A stretch of 64,000 nucleotides of DNA from Nitrospira sp. Ga0074138 (GCA_001464735.1 LNDU01000031.1:62001-126000), one strand, 5' to 3'. Counted from the first letter of the stretch, positions 1 through 9,021 are shown. The notes: generated by a model from the letters alone, not told the origin. Made by a program: numbers and translations.

Positions 1-372
1 GACCTGATTGATAAGTCACCGATTCCGCTCTATCGCATCTTAGTGAATTACGCAACGAGTCCTGGTGAGATGGCAACTTTGAAATCTCAGATTGGGGCGT
101 TGATGGGAGCGGAGTTTGCCTGGGCGTGGATTGAGCGGGCGGTCAGTGAGGTAGAAAAGCAGACGGCACGGTGGGCCCAAAGGCAGCTTGGATTTCCGGC
201 CGATGTGAAGGAGTTTAACAAACAAACAGCAGTGGTTCGGGCGATGGCGTTGCAACATATGTTGGTAGAACTGGAGCGGTTAGGCCATGGTCCTTCCTAT
301 ACCCATAATGTGATGCAGACGTTGAAGAAAGCCCCCGCGCGCCTGAAGCGGAAAAAGAGCGATACTCAATAG
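1..372 (+). CDS. traH: TraH-like conjugal pilus assembly protein, C-terminal part
   Basis: The frame is open from base 1, so this is the 3' end of a gene that starts outside the window. The visible part reads DLIDKSPIPLYRIL, then a helical stretch rich in Ala, Glu and Gln and a basic tail. TraH proteins of F-type secretion systems end with a similar pattern (a P-x-YKI-like segment followed by helices) and normally sit directly before traG, as here: the next gene begins 15 nt after the stop. TraH is a periplasmic protein needed for pilus extension and mating-pair formation. The family call rests on this short tail plus synteny, so it is probable rather than certain. Confidence 0.65.
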   Translation, partial: DLIDKSPIPLYRILVNYATSPGEMATLKSQIGALMGAEFAWAWIERAVSEVEKQTARWAQRQLGFPADVKEFNKQTAVVRAMALQHMLVELERLGHGPSYTHNVMQTLKKAPARLKRKKSDTQ

Positions 373-386
373 TCAATGAGGTCATC

Positions 387-3300
387 ATGTGGCTGATCAA
401 TACCTATGGTAATGGGACGGTGTTGTCGGACGTCTTCCGCTCGATAGTCTTTCTCATGGGTGGCGGATACGAGAGTCTATTGCGTCTCGGGATGGTCTGC
501 TTGGTGTTTGGCGGGATCGTGTCCTATTTGGGACGTGGACGTGTGCATTGGCAGTGGGCGATTGGTGCGGTGATGATTTTGGCGGTCACGATGAATATTC
601 GGACTACGATCACAGTGCATGATCTGGTGAATCCGACGAACCCCGATCAAGTGATTGCGAATGTTCCCTTAGCCGTGGCCTTTCCGGCCTATCTGACCTC
701 TGAAATCAGCTATCAGACGATGGTTGGTATTGAAACATCGTTTGGGTTGCCGGCGGAATATCGTGTGGTGAATTCCACGATCGGGAAAGGGTTCTTTGAT
801 ATGCAGAAGACCTTTTCTTTGGAGTTAGTTCCCGGCGATTTGCAGGCGAATGTCACCAATTACATTAAAGATTGTGTCTTCCCGGCAATTCAATTGAATC
901 GGCTAAACCGTGAAACGCTTACAGATGCGGCGGATATGGCGACGGCCATTCAAGTGACGGTAGCGGCATTGGTGACAAAGGAAGTGTTGTTAGGGAATCA
1001 GGCTGGAGAGATGACCTGTCCTGATCATTGGGATAAGTGGGTCCGGCTTGGTCTGGCTAATGGTGAACCTGATTACGATGAAACGATGCGGCAGTTCCGG
1101 GCGGTCTTAGGTGTCTTGGATGTCGCGGATGCTGAACTGACTCCGGTCCAAGCGTTCAGTACCAATATTATCGGCACTGCGCAGGGTCCACGTGTGTTAA
1201 TCAACAACGTGTTGCTACGCGAGCGGTGGAAGAATGCGGAAGAAGCGTATGCACAGGATGGGAGTGATACCGCGAGTGCGGTGGTGCAGATGACGCGATC
1301 ACTGTCCGAGGATTTGAAGAATCAGGCGTACAACGATTCGATGGTTGCGGCTCGATTTGTGCCGTTGATTCGGACGGTGTCCGAGAGCGCGGTGTATCTC
1401 TTAACACCATTGATGCTCGCGTTAGCGATGAGCCCGGCGATGTTTGGAACAATCCGGGGCGCGGTGATCAGCTATGGATGGTTGTTTATGTGGATCCCCA
1501 TGTACGCCATTTTCAACTTTGTCACGTTTCAATATGGCGTGCAGCAGATGAATATGATCACGGTGAATCAGGTTACGTTCAGTTCCTATGATCAGTACTA
1601 TGATGTGTTGCTCGGGCTCAATACGTTCATGTCGCGTTTGGTATGGGCCGTGCCGACTCTCGCGACGGTGGTCACGTATGGGATGAGTTCCGCGGCCTCG
1701 TCGTTGACTGGAGCCGCCAGTGGGGCTCAGGCCGCTGCGTCGCAGGAAGCGTCGGCCTATGCACATGGAGAAGGCCGTTATATAGAATCTGGTCAACATT
1801 TGAGGTTGGAAGAAGGTCCGATGGTCCAGGATGCCTCTGGTGGCTACCATGCGGGTGCGTCGTATTTTGGTGGGGGGACAGGCACTGAGGTACATCGACA
1901 GGACGGGACCACGTCCTATTCCTATTCTGATGGTGGTTCAATGATGGTGGGTCGGAATGGGGTTGAATCTTATCATGGACCAGAGGGCTCATGGAGTAGG
2001 CAAGATGGAGTCTATCAGGCGGGGGTGTGGCGGCAGGAGGTACAGGATTCGGATGGTGGCCATCATCTTGCTCAGTTTGAAGTATCTGGGGATCATGTGG
2101 ACGTGTCCTATATGAGCGCTGATGATCATGGCATCCAGCATGATATTCGGCAAACGTGGAATCAGAGTTTGAATGAACAGAAATCGGTCAGTGATACCTG
2201 GTCCGAGGGAGGAATGAGCAAAGAAATATTGACGCATGGAGATCATAGTCAGAGAGCCACGTTTAAGGGGACTGCCCCGGTTCCGATGGAAGTGAATGGT
2301 CGGACTGAGATGGTGTCTGCGGAAGTGTCTGGTAGTTTCTATCGATCGTCTGATGATTCCCCATGGGGTCAGGGAGTGATGACGGCCCATTCAACGGAAC
2401 ATGGGGACCATCATTATTCGTTAACAAATGCTGACACGGATGACCGAGGGTTCCCAGATTTGAGTAAGGGAGTCTCGGTCTCGAGTAGTCATGGAACAGA
2501 TCAGAAGACGATGCTCAGTTCCGATCATGGCCTCTTTACTGCTACGACAGAAGGAGAGAAGGGGGAATTGACGCGGACGTACTCAGGTCAGTCTGATGTC
2601 GAGGTCTTTCATAAGGATGGGACGCACGAGACATTGTCTGGGGTTGTTCATGGACAAGGAGGAGTGAATGAGGATGGGAGCGGGAAATCCTTTCAATCCT
2701 CCCTAACGGTTGATAACGATGGGTATCGTGGTGATCTTCGGGGAGAGATGTCGCTGAATGCAAATACTGGACAGTGGGAACTGCATCAACCTACCGAAGA
2801 GTGGACTTCGAAGTTGGAAAGTCATTCGTCTGGTACAACAGTTGAGGCCGATGGGCATCGTATTTTGGGTGCGACAGAGCGTGTGATTGGGAACAGAAAC
2901 GATCCTCACGCCACACATCAGTGGTCAGGGACAGAAATCGATGCTGGTGGGAACTACAGTAGAGCCACGTTGGAAATGAGAGATGGTCAGGTGTATTACT
3001 CGAATGCTGAAAGTGGCGATACGGATAGACGGATTGACACTTCAGGTGAGATGACTATTACGCGTGGGAATGTGGATTCGCCTGAGGGGGCGCAATACAC
3101 GAAAGTCACGGCCGCGAGTGGTTGGCGCCCGGTTGGGACTGATGACCAAGGGCATAAACTGTACGAGCCGATTAGTGGACAATTAACAGAAACTGGCAGA
3201 GTTCGTGCGGCAGGTGAGAATGGACAACTCGAACACCTTCCGAATGATACTAGGATCTCTGGGACTTCAGAGAATGGAGCGTTTTCAATTGCGGTTGTTC

Positions 3301-4256
3301 CAACTTCATTGCCGGGTTCTCAGGTCTATCGTAAGGGAGGTCTTAGTACTGATATTAAGACTGATGGAGGGCAAGTAAGTTTGTCTGGGGCTACAGATAC
3401 AGCAATCCCAATTGGAGACGATAGCCCGGTAAATGTCTACCTTCCCGTTGATGGACGTATTGGGAGGCAACTCACGGTAGATCAGACTCATACGGAACCG
3501 GATGGGACCTTGACTGCTGAGAGGCAGACCCTGGATCCTTATACGAATGCCCTGGCAAGGTCACGTCGTGAAGGTGGAGTTTCGGTGAGTGTAGATAATA
3601 AACGTGTAGATTCTTCACCTGTATCCATTGGTGATTTACAGGGAGTCGATTCTCCAATCAGGGCGATGTCTGAGCGTACGAGTGATCCGAGTAACCCGAA
3701 CAGGTCAATCTCTGAAACTGTGCATGGAGGTACAAATGCGGATGTGTGGGCAGAAAGAAAGGGGCAGGAAGGTAGATTGCAAGGGAAAGTTGGAGATGAT
3801 GGGAACTGGGTAGGTAGATTCGAATCGTTAAAGACGGATGAGATTGAGGGGCGCGGTGGTTTTGCGCTGTCGAGTACGTCGAATAGTTCTGATGATGTGC
3901 TGCACGAAAAAGGAGTGAAGGGTGAGAGTTTCCTTGCTCAATATAATAATCGCGAAGAGCATCTTTCCGGGACTGCGTTAGACACTATGGGTTTGGTGAG
4001 AGATACGTACGAAAAAATGGGCGGTAAGGTCACTCCTGGCGATGATCAGTATTTCCGTGGTATAGCATATGGGTTAGAAACTGGTCGTTTAACTGTGGAT
4101 GCTGCTCAGAAACTTTTGTCATTACGGCAAATGACAATAGGAGGTAAAAAGGGTGGTAAAATAAAAGGCAACGTGGCTACTCAGACGCAACAAACAGCAG
4201 AAGAAGCAGATTTTGCACGTGAAAGAATGCGTCAGGGATTTGAGGATATGCGGTAG
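387..4256 (+). CDS. traG: TraG-like mating pair stabilization protein with very long C-terminal tail
   Basis: The protein has 1289 aa. Residues 1 to about 450 match the TraG N-terminal domain of F-type systems: an N-terminal membrane segment, a short periplasmic region, a large loop, then hydrophobic segments around residues 330-440. F TraG acts in pilus assembly and mating-pair stabilization and is about 940 aa. From about residue 470 onward the chain is hydrophilic, rich in Gly, Ser, Asp, His and Thr, with recurrent short beta-like units and no membrane segment. That fits a long exported fibrous tail. The start ATG follows GAGG-TCATC. The tail is not alignable by eye to F TraG and may have diverged fast. 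Confidence 0.85.
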   Translation: MWLINTYGNGTVLSDVFRSIVFLMGGGYESLLRLGMVCLVFGGIVSYLGRGRVHWQWAIGAVMILAVTMNIRTTITVHDLVNPTNPDQVIANVPLAVAFPAYLTSEISYQTMVGIETSFGLPAEYRVVNSTIGKGFFDMQKTFSLELVPGDLQANVTNYIKDCVFPAIQLNRLNRETLTDAADMATAIQVTVAALVTKEVLLGNQAGEMTCPDHWDKWVRLGLANGEPDYDETMRQFRAVLGVLDVADAELTPVQAFSTNIIGTAQGPRVLINNVLLRERWKNAEEAYAQDGSDTASAVVQMTRSLSEDLKNQAYNDSMVAARFVPLIRTVSESAVYLLTPLMLALAMSPAMFGTIRGAVISYGWLFMWIPMYAIFNFVTFQYGVQQMNMITVNQVTFSSYDQYYDVLLGLNTFMSRLVWAVPTLATVVTYGMSSAASSLTGAASGAQAAASQEASAYAHGEGRYIESGQHLRLEEGPMVQDASGGYHAGASYFGGGTGTEVHRQDGTTSYSYSDGGSMMVGRNGVESYHGPEGSWSRQDGVYQAGVWRQEVQDSDGGHHLAQFEVSGDHVDVSYMSADDHGIQHDIRQTWNQSLNEQKSVSDTWSEGGMSKEILTHGDHSQRATFKGTAPVPMEVNGRTEMVSAEVSGSFYRSSDDSPWGQGVMTAHSTEHGDHHYSLTNADTDDRGFPDLSKGVSVSSSHGTDQKTMLSSDHGLFTATTEGEKGELTRTYSGQSDVEVFHKDGTHETLSGVVHGQGGVNEDGSGKSFQSSLTVDNDGYRGDLRGEMSLNANTGQWELHQPTEEWTSKLESHSSGTTVEADGHRILGATERVIGNRNDPHATHQWSGTEIDAGGNYSRATLEMRDGQVYYSNAESGDTDRRIDTSGEMTITRGNVDSPEGAQYTKVTAASGWRPVGTDDQGHKLYEPISGQLTETGRVRAAGENGQLEHLPNDTRISGTSENGAFSIAVVPTSLPGSQVYRKGGLSTDIKTDGGQVSLSGATDTAIPIGDDSPVNVYLPVDGRIGRQLTVDQTHTEPDGTLTAERQTLDPYTNALARSRREGGVSVSVDNKRVDSSPVSIGDLQGVDSPIRAMSERTSDPSNPNRSISETVHGGTNADVWAERKGQEGRLQGKVGDDGNWVGRFESLKTDEIEGRGGFALSSTSNSSDDVLHEKGVKGESFLAQYNNREEHLSGTALDTMGLVRDTYEKMGGKVTPGDDQYFRGIAYGLETGRLTVDAAQKLLSLRQMTIGGKKGGKIKGNVATQTQQTAEEADFARERMRQGFEDMR

Positions 4257-4264
4257 GGGATATT

Positions 4265-4435
4265 ATGTGGAGTAAATTATGTTCGATATGTTCTCTTTGG
4301 TGGGAACGGTTGTTCCCCCCACTGGAGGAGGACATAGAAGAAGACATAGAAGAAGCGCGCATGAATGCTGCTACTCAGGTTGTGACTTGGGATCTGATTC
4401 GTAAGGATGAGGAGTGGCCTAAAGAACTAGATTGA
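4265..4435 (+). CDS. Small acidic protein after TraG
   Basis: A 56-codon frame starts 8 nt after the traG stop, with GGGGA just before the ATG. The N-terminal third holds two Cys and three Trp (MWSKLCSICSLWW). It is followed by an acidic repeat, EEDIEEDIEE, and a charged C-terminus. Tight spacing on both sides (14 nt to the next gene) and operon orientation support it. I do not recognise the family. The position right behind the long TraG tail would suit a partner or chaperone of that protein, but this is inference only. Confidence 0.5.
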   Translation: MWSKLCSICSLWWERLFPPLEEDIEEDIEEARMNAATQVVTWDLIRKDEEWPKELD

Positions 4436-4448
4436 GATGGAGATCTGA

Positions 4449-4826
4449 ATGCTTGAAAAGATGCGCATTCTCGTTGGTTGTTTGTTGCTTTTGGGGTTGG
4501 TTTCTGGAGCAAATGCCGAAGAAGAACGTTGGTTGGGTAGTTATAGAGCTGCCAGTATCCCTGGTTACGACATTAAGGAAACAGGACTAATAACGGCAGA
4601 ATATTCAGGTCAGCAACGTGAGGGTGCGTATGATGAGGTACGTGGGCGGATGAAACAATTGTGTGGTAAGCACCAGGGAGTAGCCTTGGTTAATGTTACG
4701 CTTACCCCTGCGATCGGTGAAGTTCGTACCTCAATGACACCTGGTCAGGTTAAAGTGGTTTCCCCAGGTCTTCACATTATAGGACTAGCGGATTGTGTTA
4801 TGAAAGTTGATAAGATAAGTCGATGA
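4449..4826 (+). CDS. Small exported protein
   Basis: The product has 125 aa with a clear signal peptide (hydrophobic LVGCLLLLGLVSG, cleavage likely after ANA near residue 24). The mature part has two Cys (around residues 73 and 117) that could form a disulfide in the periplasm. An alternative start lies at codon 5. A GGAG lies 8 nt before the chosen ATG. It is the last + gene before the two opposing lipoprotein genes. No family is recognised; the mature part loosely resembles small periplasmic dodecin or YbjQ-like folds, which is weak. Confidence 0.65.
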   Translation: MLEKMRILVGCLLLLGLVSGANAEEERWLGSYRAASIPGYDIKETGLITAEYSGQQREGAYDEVRGRMKQLCGKHQGVALVNVTLTPAIGEVRTSMTPGQVKVVSPGLHIIGLADCVMKVDKISR

Positions 4827-4884
4827 GCGTTTAGTACGTGAATGCAATAAAGTAGCTTCTTTGAGTTCTGCTGGTTCTGACTAA

Positions 4885-5895
4885 TTATTTTCTCCCAGTT
4901 AAAAGTTCTCCTATCTCCTCAATCGTATCCACCATAAGTTCCTGATGTTGTCCTGATGTGACATAGGAAACCGTGACGGAATATGGGCCAGTCTCCTTCC
5001 GTATCGCTGAGACGATGACGGTGGGTCTCAACAGTCTTCCATTTCGAACCTGCGTTGAATCTTCCACTTTCCCTGTAGCTTGAAATTGCATTTCGTCGAG
5101 AATGGCGTCCTGTGCGTCCTTGGGTGGCAGGACGATGAAGCCTTGGGCGAGGAGCGTTTGACGGAGCCGATCCTCAGTCCCTGCACTCACGCCCATATTA
5201 TTTGCACTGACTATTTGAAGGATTAGCGGTGTGGGTAATGGTCGTAAGATTTGTGGGCGATTGCGGACGCGCGGTGCAATGAGGATGTCTTCTTGAAACA
5301 CGATGCGATTGGCGACGGAAACAGTGAGGCTACCGGCGATCGGCCGCATAGCTTTCCCTCGAAGGGTCGCGCGGCCGTTTATGTCTGTGAGGATCTGGAT
5401 GGGGTCTTGAGTCTCTTGGTCACGAAAGAGGATGCCGGCACCGGGCACGGGCTGGAGTTGCTGTCGTTTGTCGATATGTCGATTTATGGTTGTAGGCGCT
5501 TCGGTGGTGTTTGCGAGTGGCTCCATGCCGGCGAGTCTCATGCATCCCACTTCCCGCATGGTCGCTGCGCTTTCATGGGATGAGAACGTGTTCATCAGTA
5601 GGCCGACCGGACACTGGATGAGCCCATTTAAAGGGGCAAGCGGCCAAGCGAGATACCGGCGGGCTTTCTGTCGAGTAATGGTTTGGATCTCCTCTGTTTC
5701 CTCGTAGGGTTGAGTTACAGTAATCGTCCATTCGGTCTGGTCCTGATTGGGTAGGACCTGCACGAGTGGTGAGCCAGTAGGTTTGTGATCTGTGATGACG
5801 CGAGTGGTGACCGGCGGTCCCGATGGGGATGTGTTCAAAGCCTGGCAGCCTGATAGGAGGATGGCGCAGAGGCTGGTACTAATATGCGGTCGCAT
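4885..5895 (-). CDS. Lipoprotein, paralogue of the upstream gene
   Basis: The 336-aa product has a lipobox LLSGC with Cys at residue 17, so it is probably a lipid-anchored envelope protein. The start at 5895 overlaps the upstream stop as TAATG, with GAGGAAC upstream, so the two genes are translationally coupled. The first 130 residues share a pattern with the upstream lipoprotein: a W-x-V-T/S segment, a run of Glu/Gln/Thr, two Cys, and a final C-x-PL/AG-x-x-P. The middle section, about residues 170-230, has the look of a beta-sandwich with GRATLRG. It lies antiparallel to the surrounding transfer genes. No family name is assigned. Confidence 0.75.
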   Translation of the reverse strand: MRPHISTSLCAILLSGCQALNTSPSGPPVTTRVITDHKPTGSPLVQVLPNQDQTEWTITVTQPYEETEEIQTITRQKARRYLAWPLAPLNGLIQCPVGLLMNTFSSHESAATMREVGCMRLAGMEPLANTTEAPTTINRHIDKRQQLQPVPGAGILFRDQETQDPIQILTDINGRATLRGKAMRPIAGSLTVSVANRIVFQEDILIAPRVRNRPQILRPLPTPLILQIVSANNMGVSAGTEDRLRQTLLAQGFIVLPPKDAQDAILDEMQFQATGKVEDSTQVRNGRLLRPTVIVSAIRKETGPYSVTVSYVTSGQHQELMVDTIEEIGELLTGRK

Positions 5896-7115
5896 TATGG
5901 GTGTTCCTCTATCAAGGTGCCACGTCGACCGCTGTTCGTATCTGTGGAGATGAGTGAGCGAAGTTGGCTTCGGAGCGCACTGGTGCATGTGGTGTCGGCA
6001 AGTCTCGCGCATTCAATCGTGAATTGGCCGAGTACTTGGCCCGATTCAATGTCACTAGTTAAGACGACTACTAATTGAGTGTTGGGTGTGAGTGCTGTTG
6101 TTGTGATGGCAAGTAACACGTTCGCACCGGTCCAATGGCCGATGGAGGAGGGATGAGACTCGTCGAACATCGGAGAGACTTCCTGTCGTTGAACGGCCTG
6201 TAGGGCGGTGCTATTGCTTCCTCGAGTCACAATCGGGGCATGAAGCTCGGTGAGGACCGTCTGGGCAAGGGTTGCGAGTTGAGGATGGGTGGCCTCGATT
6301 CGAAACCGCATTGTGGTTGGCCAGTGTTGCTGAGGTTTTCGGACGAGGTTTTCTTTCAGCGCGGCGGTGAGCGTTGAGACTCCGATCGACAGTGGGTGAC
6401 GAACTGCATGGTTGTCTGTGGTGAACAGTGCAAGCTCCATGTGACCTTCTTGAAGAGTCTCGGGGCTATGCGTGCGCAACAGAATTGGGGCCAGTTCCCG
6501 GATCCGGATATCGATGGGTGTGGTGGTGAGTGGGTATTCGGCGCCAACAGGATCCCATCGTGGGTGTATCCATCGGATTTGTAGCCGGCCGGAGGTTAGA
6601 GGGCGACGGAGTTGTCGTTGAATTCGTGTGGTACTGAGGGCTGGACCCGGTTGAGTGTCATCGATGCCGGATGTTGGGTCTAGTCCGAGGAGAGGGGCGA
6701 CGCATAATTGTTTGACGAGTTTCCAGGTCGGTTCGGCGCGATCGAAGACTCCCATGACGTGAATCATTCGAAGTATCACGTGTGCTATTAGGCTACCCGG
6801 ACAAGTGATTGGGGTACTTGCCGTGTATCCAACCTGTGCGGTCAGGGTGTCAGCTTTCCGATAGGTCAGCCCTTTCCAATATTCCTGTTCAGTACGTTGT
6901 TCATTTTCGATCCAGTCCTGCGATGCAGAGACCTGCCAACCGAACCCGTCGGTATGCGTCATGATGTGAATCTGTGGGGAGCCTATTGGCTCTTCGCCGA
7001 GGGGCTGACTATCGATTTTCGAAGGAGCCACGGCCAAAGGAACAAAGTAGGTCGTTCCGCAGCCTGACAGGCTCAGCGCGATGATCCAGCAAATGATGTG
7101 GAGTGCGGGCTTCAT
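5895..7115 (-). CDS. Lipoprotein
   Basis: The 406-aa product has the lipobox SLSGC, with Cys at residue 19, after a typical signal sequence. Residues 45-140 resemble the first part of the next lipoprotein. The rest alternates polar and hydrophobic residues, as in periplasmic beta-rich proteins. It is the first gene of a two-gene - strand unit facing the + strand gene at 7214 across a spacer with an 11-bp perfect inverted repeat. The ribosome site is weak. The function is unknown; the position inside the transfer region suggests an envelope role in mating or surface exclusion. Confidence 0.75.
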   Translation of the reverse strand: MKPALHIICWIIALSLSGCGTTYFVPLAVAPSKIDSQPLGEEPIGSPQIHIMTHTDGFGWQVSASQDWIENEQRTEQEYWKGLTYRKADTLTAQVGYTASTPITCPGSLIAHVILRMIHVMGVFDRAEPTWKLVKQLCVAPLLGLDPTSGIDDTQPGPALSTTRIQRQLRRPLTSGRLQIRWIHPRWDPVGAEYPLTTTPIDIRIRELAPILLRTHSPETLQEGHMELALFTTDNHAVRHPLSIGVSTLTAALKENLVRKPQQHWPTTMRFRIEATHPQLATLAQTVLTELHAPIVTRGSNSTALQAVQRQEVSPMFDESHPSSIGHWTGANVLLAITTTALTPNTQLVVVLTSDIESGQVLGQFTIECARLADTTCTSALRSQLRSLISTDTNSGRRGTLIEEHP

Positions 7116-7148
7116 CGTTATGAACGTGGGATCCGTCCGGTCGAGTTC

Positions 7149-7182
7149 GTAATAGGTTCATGTATGCCTGAGAACCTATTAC
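7149..7182. promoter_or_regulatory. 11-bp perfect inverted repeat between divergent genes
   Basis: GTAATAGGTTC and its exact reverse complement are separated by 12 nt. They sit between the divergent starts of the lipoprotein gene (7115) and the exported-protein gene (7214). There is no T-tract on either side, so an operator for a dimeric repressor fits better than a terminator. Confidence 0.55.
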
Positions 7183-7213
7183 AGAGCAAGCACTTGAACA
7201 ATTGGAGGGTGTG

Positions 7214-7624
7214 ATGAGGGTGGGACGGCAACGGATGGGCGTCAGAGTTGGTCGGACATGGGTGCTTATGGGGGCACTCTTTGGTCTTGCGATGCCTCAC
7301 ACAGTCTTGGCCCAGCCATTTGAAGCGGGGGATCCGTGGATGGTGGCGACGGGGATGGGGGGATGTGCCGGGGTGACATCGGTGGGAGGTGATCTGGGCG
7401 ATCTCTCGGCGTGGGCGAATCCGGAGGAGTTTGTTAATGGATTACGGGCGAAAGGGGTACAGGTCAGTACTGTAACGGCAGAATATCACGGGCGCTATCT
7501 GGTGAAGGTGGTGGTACCCGCGCGGAAGGTGGATACGGTCTTTGTTCCCCTGAGTTTATGTCGGGAAATGATGCAAGAGGAGCTTCGACGGTCCACGACG
7601 CGTGGGCGGGAGGCGGGGCGGTAG
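7214..7624 (+). CDS. Small exported protein
   Basis: The 136-aa product starts at the ATG at 7214, preceded by GGAGG at good spacing. The N-terminus is basic, followed by a hydrophobic core and VLAQP, which gives signal peptidase cleavage near residue 33. The mature part has two Cys and a VKVVVPARKVDTVFVPLSLC beta-type stretch. It opens the second half of the transfer run, directly before the NusA-like gene. No family is recognised; it is probably a periplasmic component of the transfer apparatus. Confidence 0.7.
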   Translation: MRVGRQRMGVRVGRTWVLMGALFGLAMPHTVLAQPFEAGDPWMVATGMGGCAGVTSVGGDLGDLSAWANPEEFVNGLRAKGVQVSTVTAEYHGRYLVKVVVPARKVDTVFVPLSLCREMMQEELRRSTTRGREAGR

Positions 7625-7639
7625 AGCGTAATACAGGAT

Positions 7640-8272
7640 ATGAGCATGGATAAAATTGGACACTTTGTTATTGGGATGGTGGTCAAAGCCAATCCCGATA
7701 AACCTGGGTATTTGACCTTGATTGGCGGGACGGATCGTATGGCCGTGTTACCACGTGTCTGTGCCGACGGCGCCTATCGTGTCCATGATCGTTTTTATGC
7801 CTGCATTAAATCCTTAGCCGGGGAATACCCGGTGCTTTCTCAACGCTCGGCTCACTTCTTTAGGCGAGTGTCCGAACTGTTATTCCGACCGTTGATTGCA
7901 GAAGGGCGAATCAAGGTAGAGGCAGTGGGGACAGTACAAGAAGCCAGGTTTGTCAAAATTGCCGTGAGCTCTCCGACAGGGGAGGATCCAATCCAGTTAT
8001 GTCTACCGTATGTACGGGAATTCTCCGCCTATTCACGGTTGCAGCCGTGCTTAATTCGATATGCCCCTTTGCTGGCAGATTTTATTAAACAGTCCTTGGT
8101 GCCGGCTCCATTAGGAGAAGTCCGTCGGGTTGATGTCGATTGCCGGGCGAAGGAGGCCTCTGTGATGGTGTCTGAAGCCTTCCTCGGTCGATTTTTGGGC
8201 ACGAAAGGATTGAATGTGGCGGTGGCCAGCCGTGTCACAGGCTATGCGATTCGACTGCGTAAGGAGGAGTAA
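7640..8272 (+). CDS. NusA-like protein (S1-KH-KH, no RNA polymerase-binding N-terminal domain)
   Basis: The 210-aa product aligns by eye to the middle of bacterial NusA. Residues 8-60 resemble the S1 domain (VIGMVVKAN, then LPR and YRVHDRFYACI). Next comes a VLSQRSAHFFRRVSELLF segment matching the NusA strand before KH1, then ARFVKIAVSS and DPIQLC, matching the KH1 entry. The last 60 residues match KH2, with the loop motif GTKG in GTKGLNVAVAS. The KH1 loop has lost its GxxG. The N-terminal domain that binds RNA polymerase, and the acidic C-terminal repeats, are absent. NusA controls pausing and antitermination. A second ATG at 7646 has better spacing to CAGGA. It lies in the transfer operon, 3 nt before the next gene. 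Confidence 0.82.
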   Translation: MSMDKIGHFVIGMVVKANPDKPGYLTLIGGTDRMAVLPRVCADGAYRVHDRFYACIKSLAGEYPVLSQRSAHFFRRVSELLFRPLIAEGRIKVEAVGTVQEARFVKIAVSSPTGEDPIQLCLPYVREFSAYSRLQPCLIRYAPLLADFIKQSLVPAPLGEVRRVDVDCRAKEASVMVSEAFLGRFLGTKGLNVAVASRVTGYAIRLRKEE

Positions 8273-8274
8273 TC

Positions 8275-8955
8275 ATGTCGATGAATACCGGTGGGGGAGG
8301 TGCGATGTCAACAAACGGGGCACACGTAAATGGGCAGGCATTAAAGCGGCCTCGTATGACTGCGGATGAACGGGTGGAACATAACCGGAGATTGTTACAG
8401 CAGTACGGCAGCCACATTATTGTTCCACGTACTGCCGAGGGGCGGATCTTGATCCAAATGGTGTACCCGCTGAATAAAGCCATCCCGTGGTTGCGGCGCG
8501 ATCTTGGGGTTCGTCGAACAGTGTCGGAAGTGACGGCGATTCTGGACCCAATTATTCAGTGGGCCAAGAATGCTTCGGAATGGTTACGCCGATCGGGCGG
8601 GGAAATGATTTTGATGACCCCCGCGGCGGGTGAGATGGCTGGGGAGAGGGAGCACTTGGTTAAGAATCCGCGTGCCCATGTCATTGTCCCACAGACAGTG
8701 GAGGTCCGTCAGGTCTTAGAACAGGCGATTCGAATGGACCGGGTGTTGGTCTGTCTTCGGACAGCAAGTTTGGATGAGTTGAGCGAAGAACCGCGTCTTG
8801 CTGAAGCCTTTGAACTTGTTCGGGCACTGGACCGTGCTGTGGAGAGTGTGTGCGCTTCTGTTGGGGTCAAGTACTTTTCACCGAAAGATATGCGTCAGCG
8901 AGCGTTACGTGATGCTGATGCCGTTCTGCCGGTTACAGGTTCTGCTAGGGCGTGA
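8275..8955 (+). CDS. Uncharacterised protein with an internal duplication
   Basis: The 226-aa product starts right after the NusA-like stop, with AAGGAGGAGTAATC before the ATG. It contains two related units: SHIIVPRTAEGR near residue 46 and AHVIVPQTVEVR near residue 130. Each is followed by about 50 helical residues with conserved Leu and Asp positions. No signal peptide or membrane segment is visible, so it is probably cytoplasmic. Its translational linkage to the NusA-like gene suggests a joint role, but no family is recognised. Confidence 0.7.
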   Translation: MSMNTGGGGAMSTNGAHVNGQALKRPRMTADERVEHNRRLLQQYGSHIIVPRTAEGRILIQMVYPLNKAIPWLRRDLGVRRTVSEVTAILDPIIQWAKNASEWLRRSGGEMILMTPAAGEMAGEREHLVKNPRAHVIVPQTVEVRQVLEQAIRMDRVLVCLRTASLDELSEEPRLAEAFELVRALDRAVESVCASVGVKYFSPKDMRQRALRDADAVLPVTGSARA

Positions 8956-9021
8956 GATGAGGGACTGTGCCCAATGGTCATCCGTTAATTTGGTGAACAC
9001 TGTATCAAAAGGAGAATGGCG

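Noticed and set aside
7624..7633. GAGCGTAATA on the + strand before the NusA-like gene
   Set aside because: It is only 6-12 nt from the start codon and inside the operon; one chance match to this motif is expected in a window of this size.
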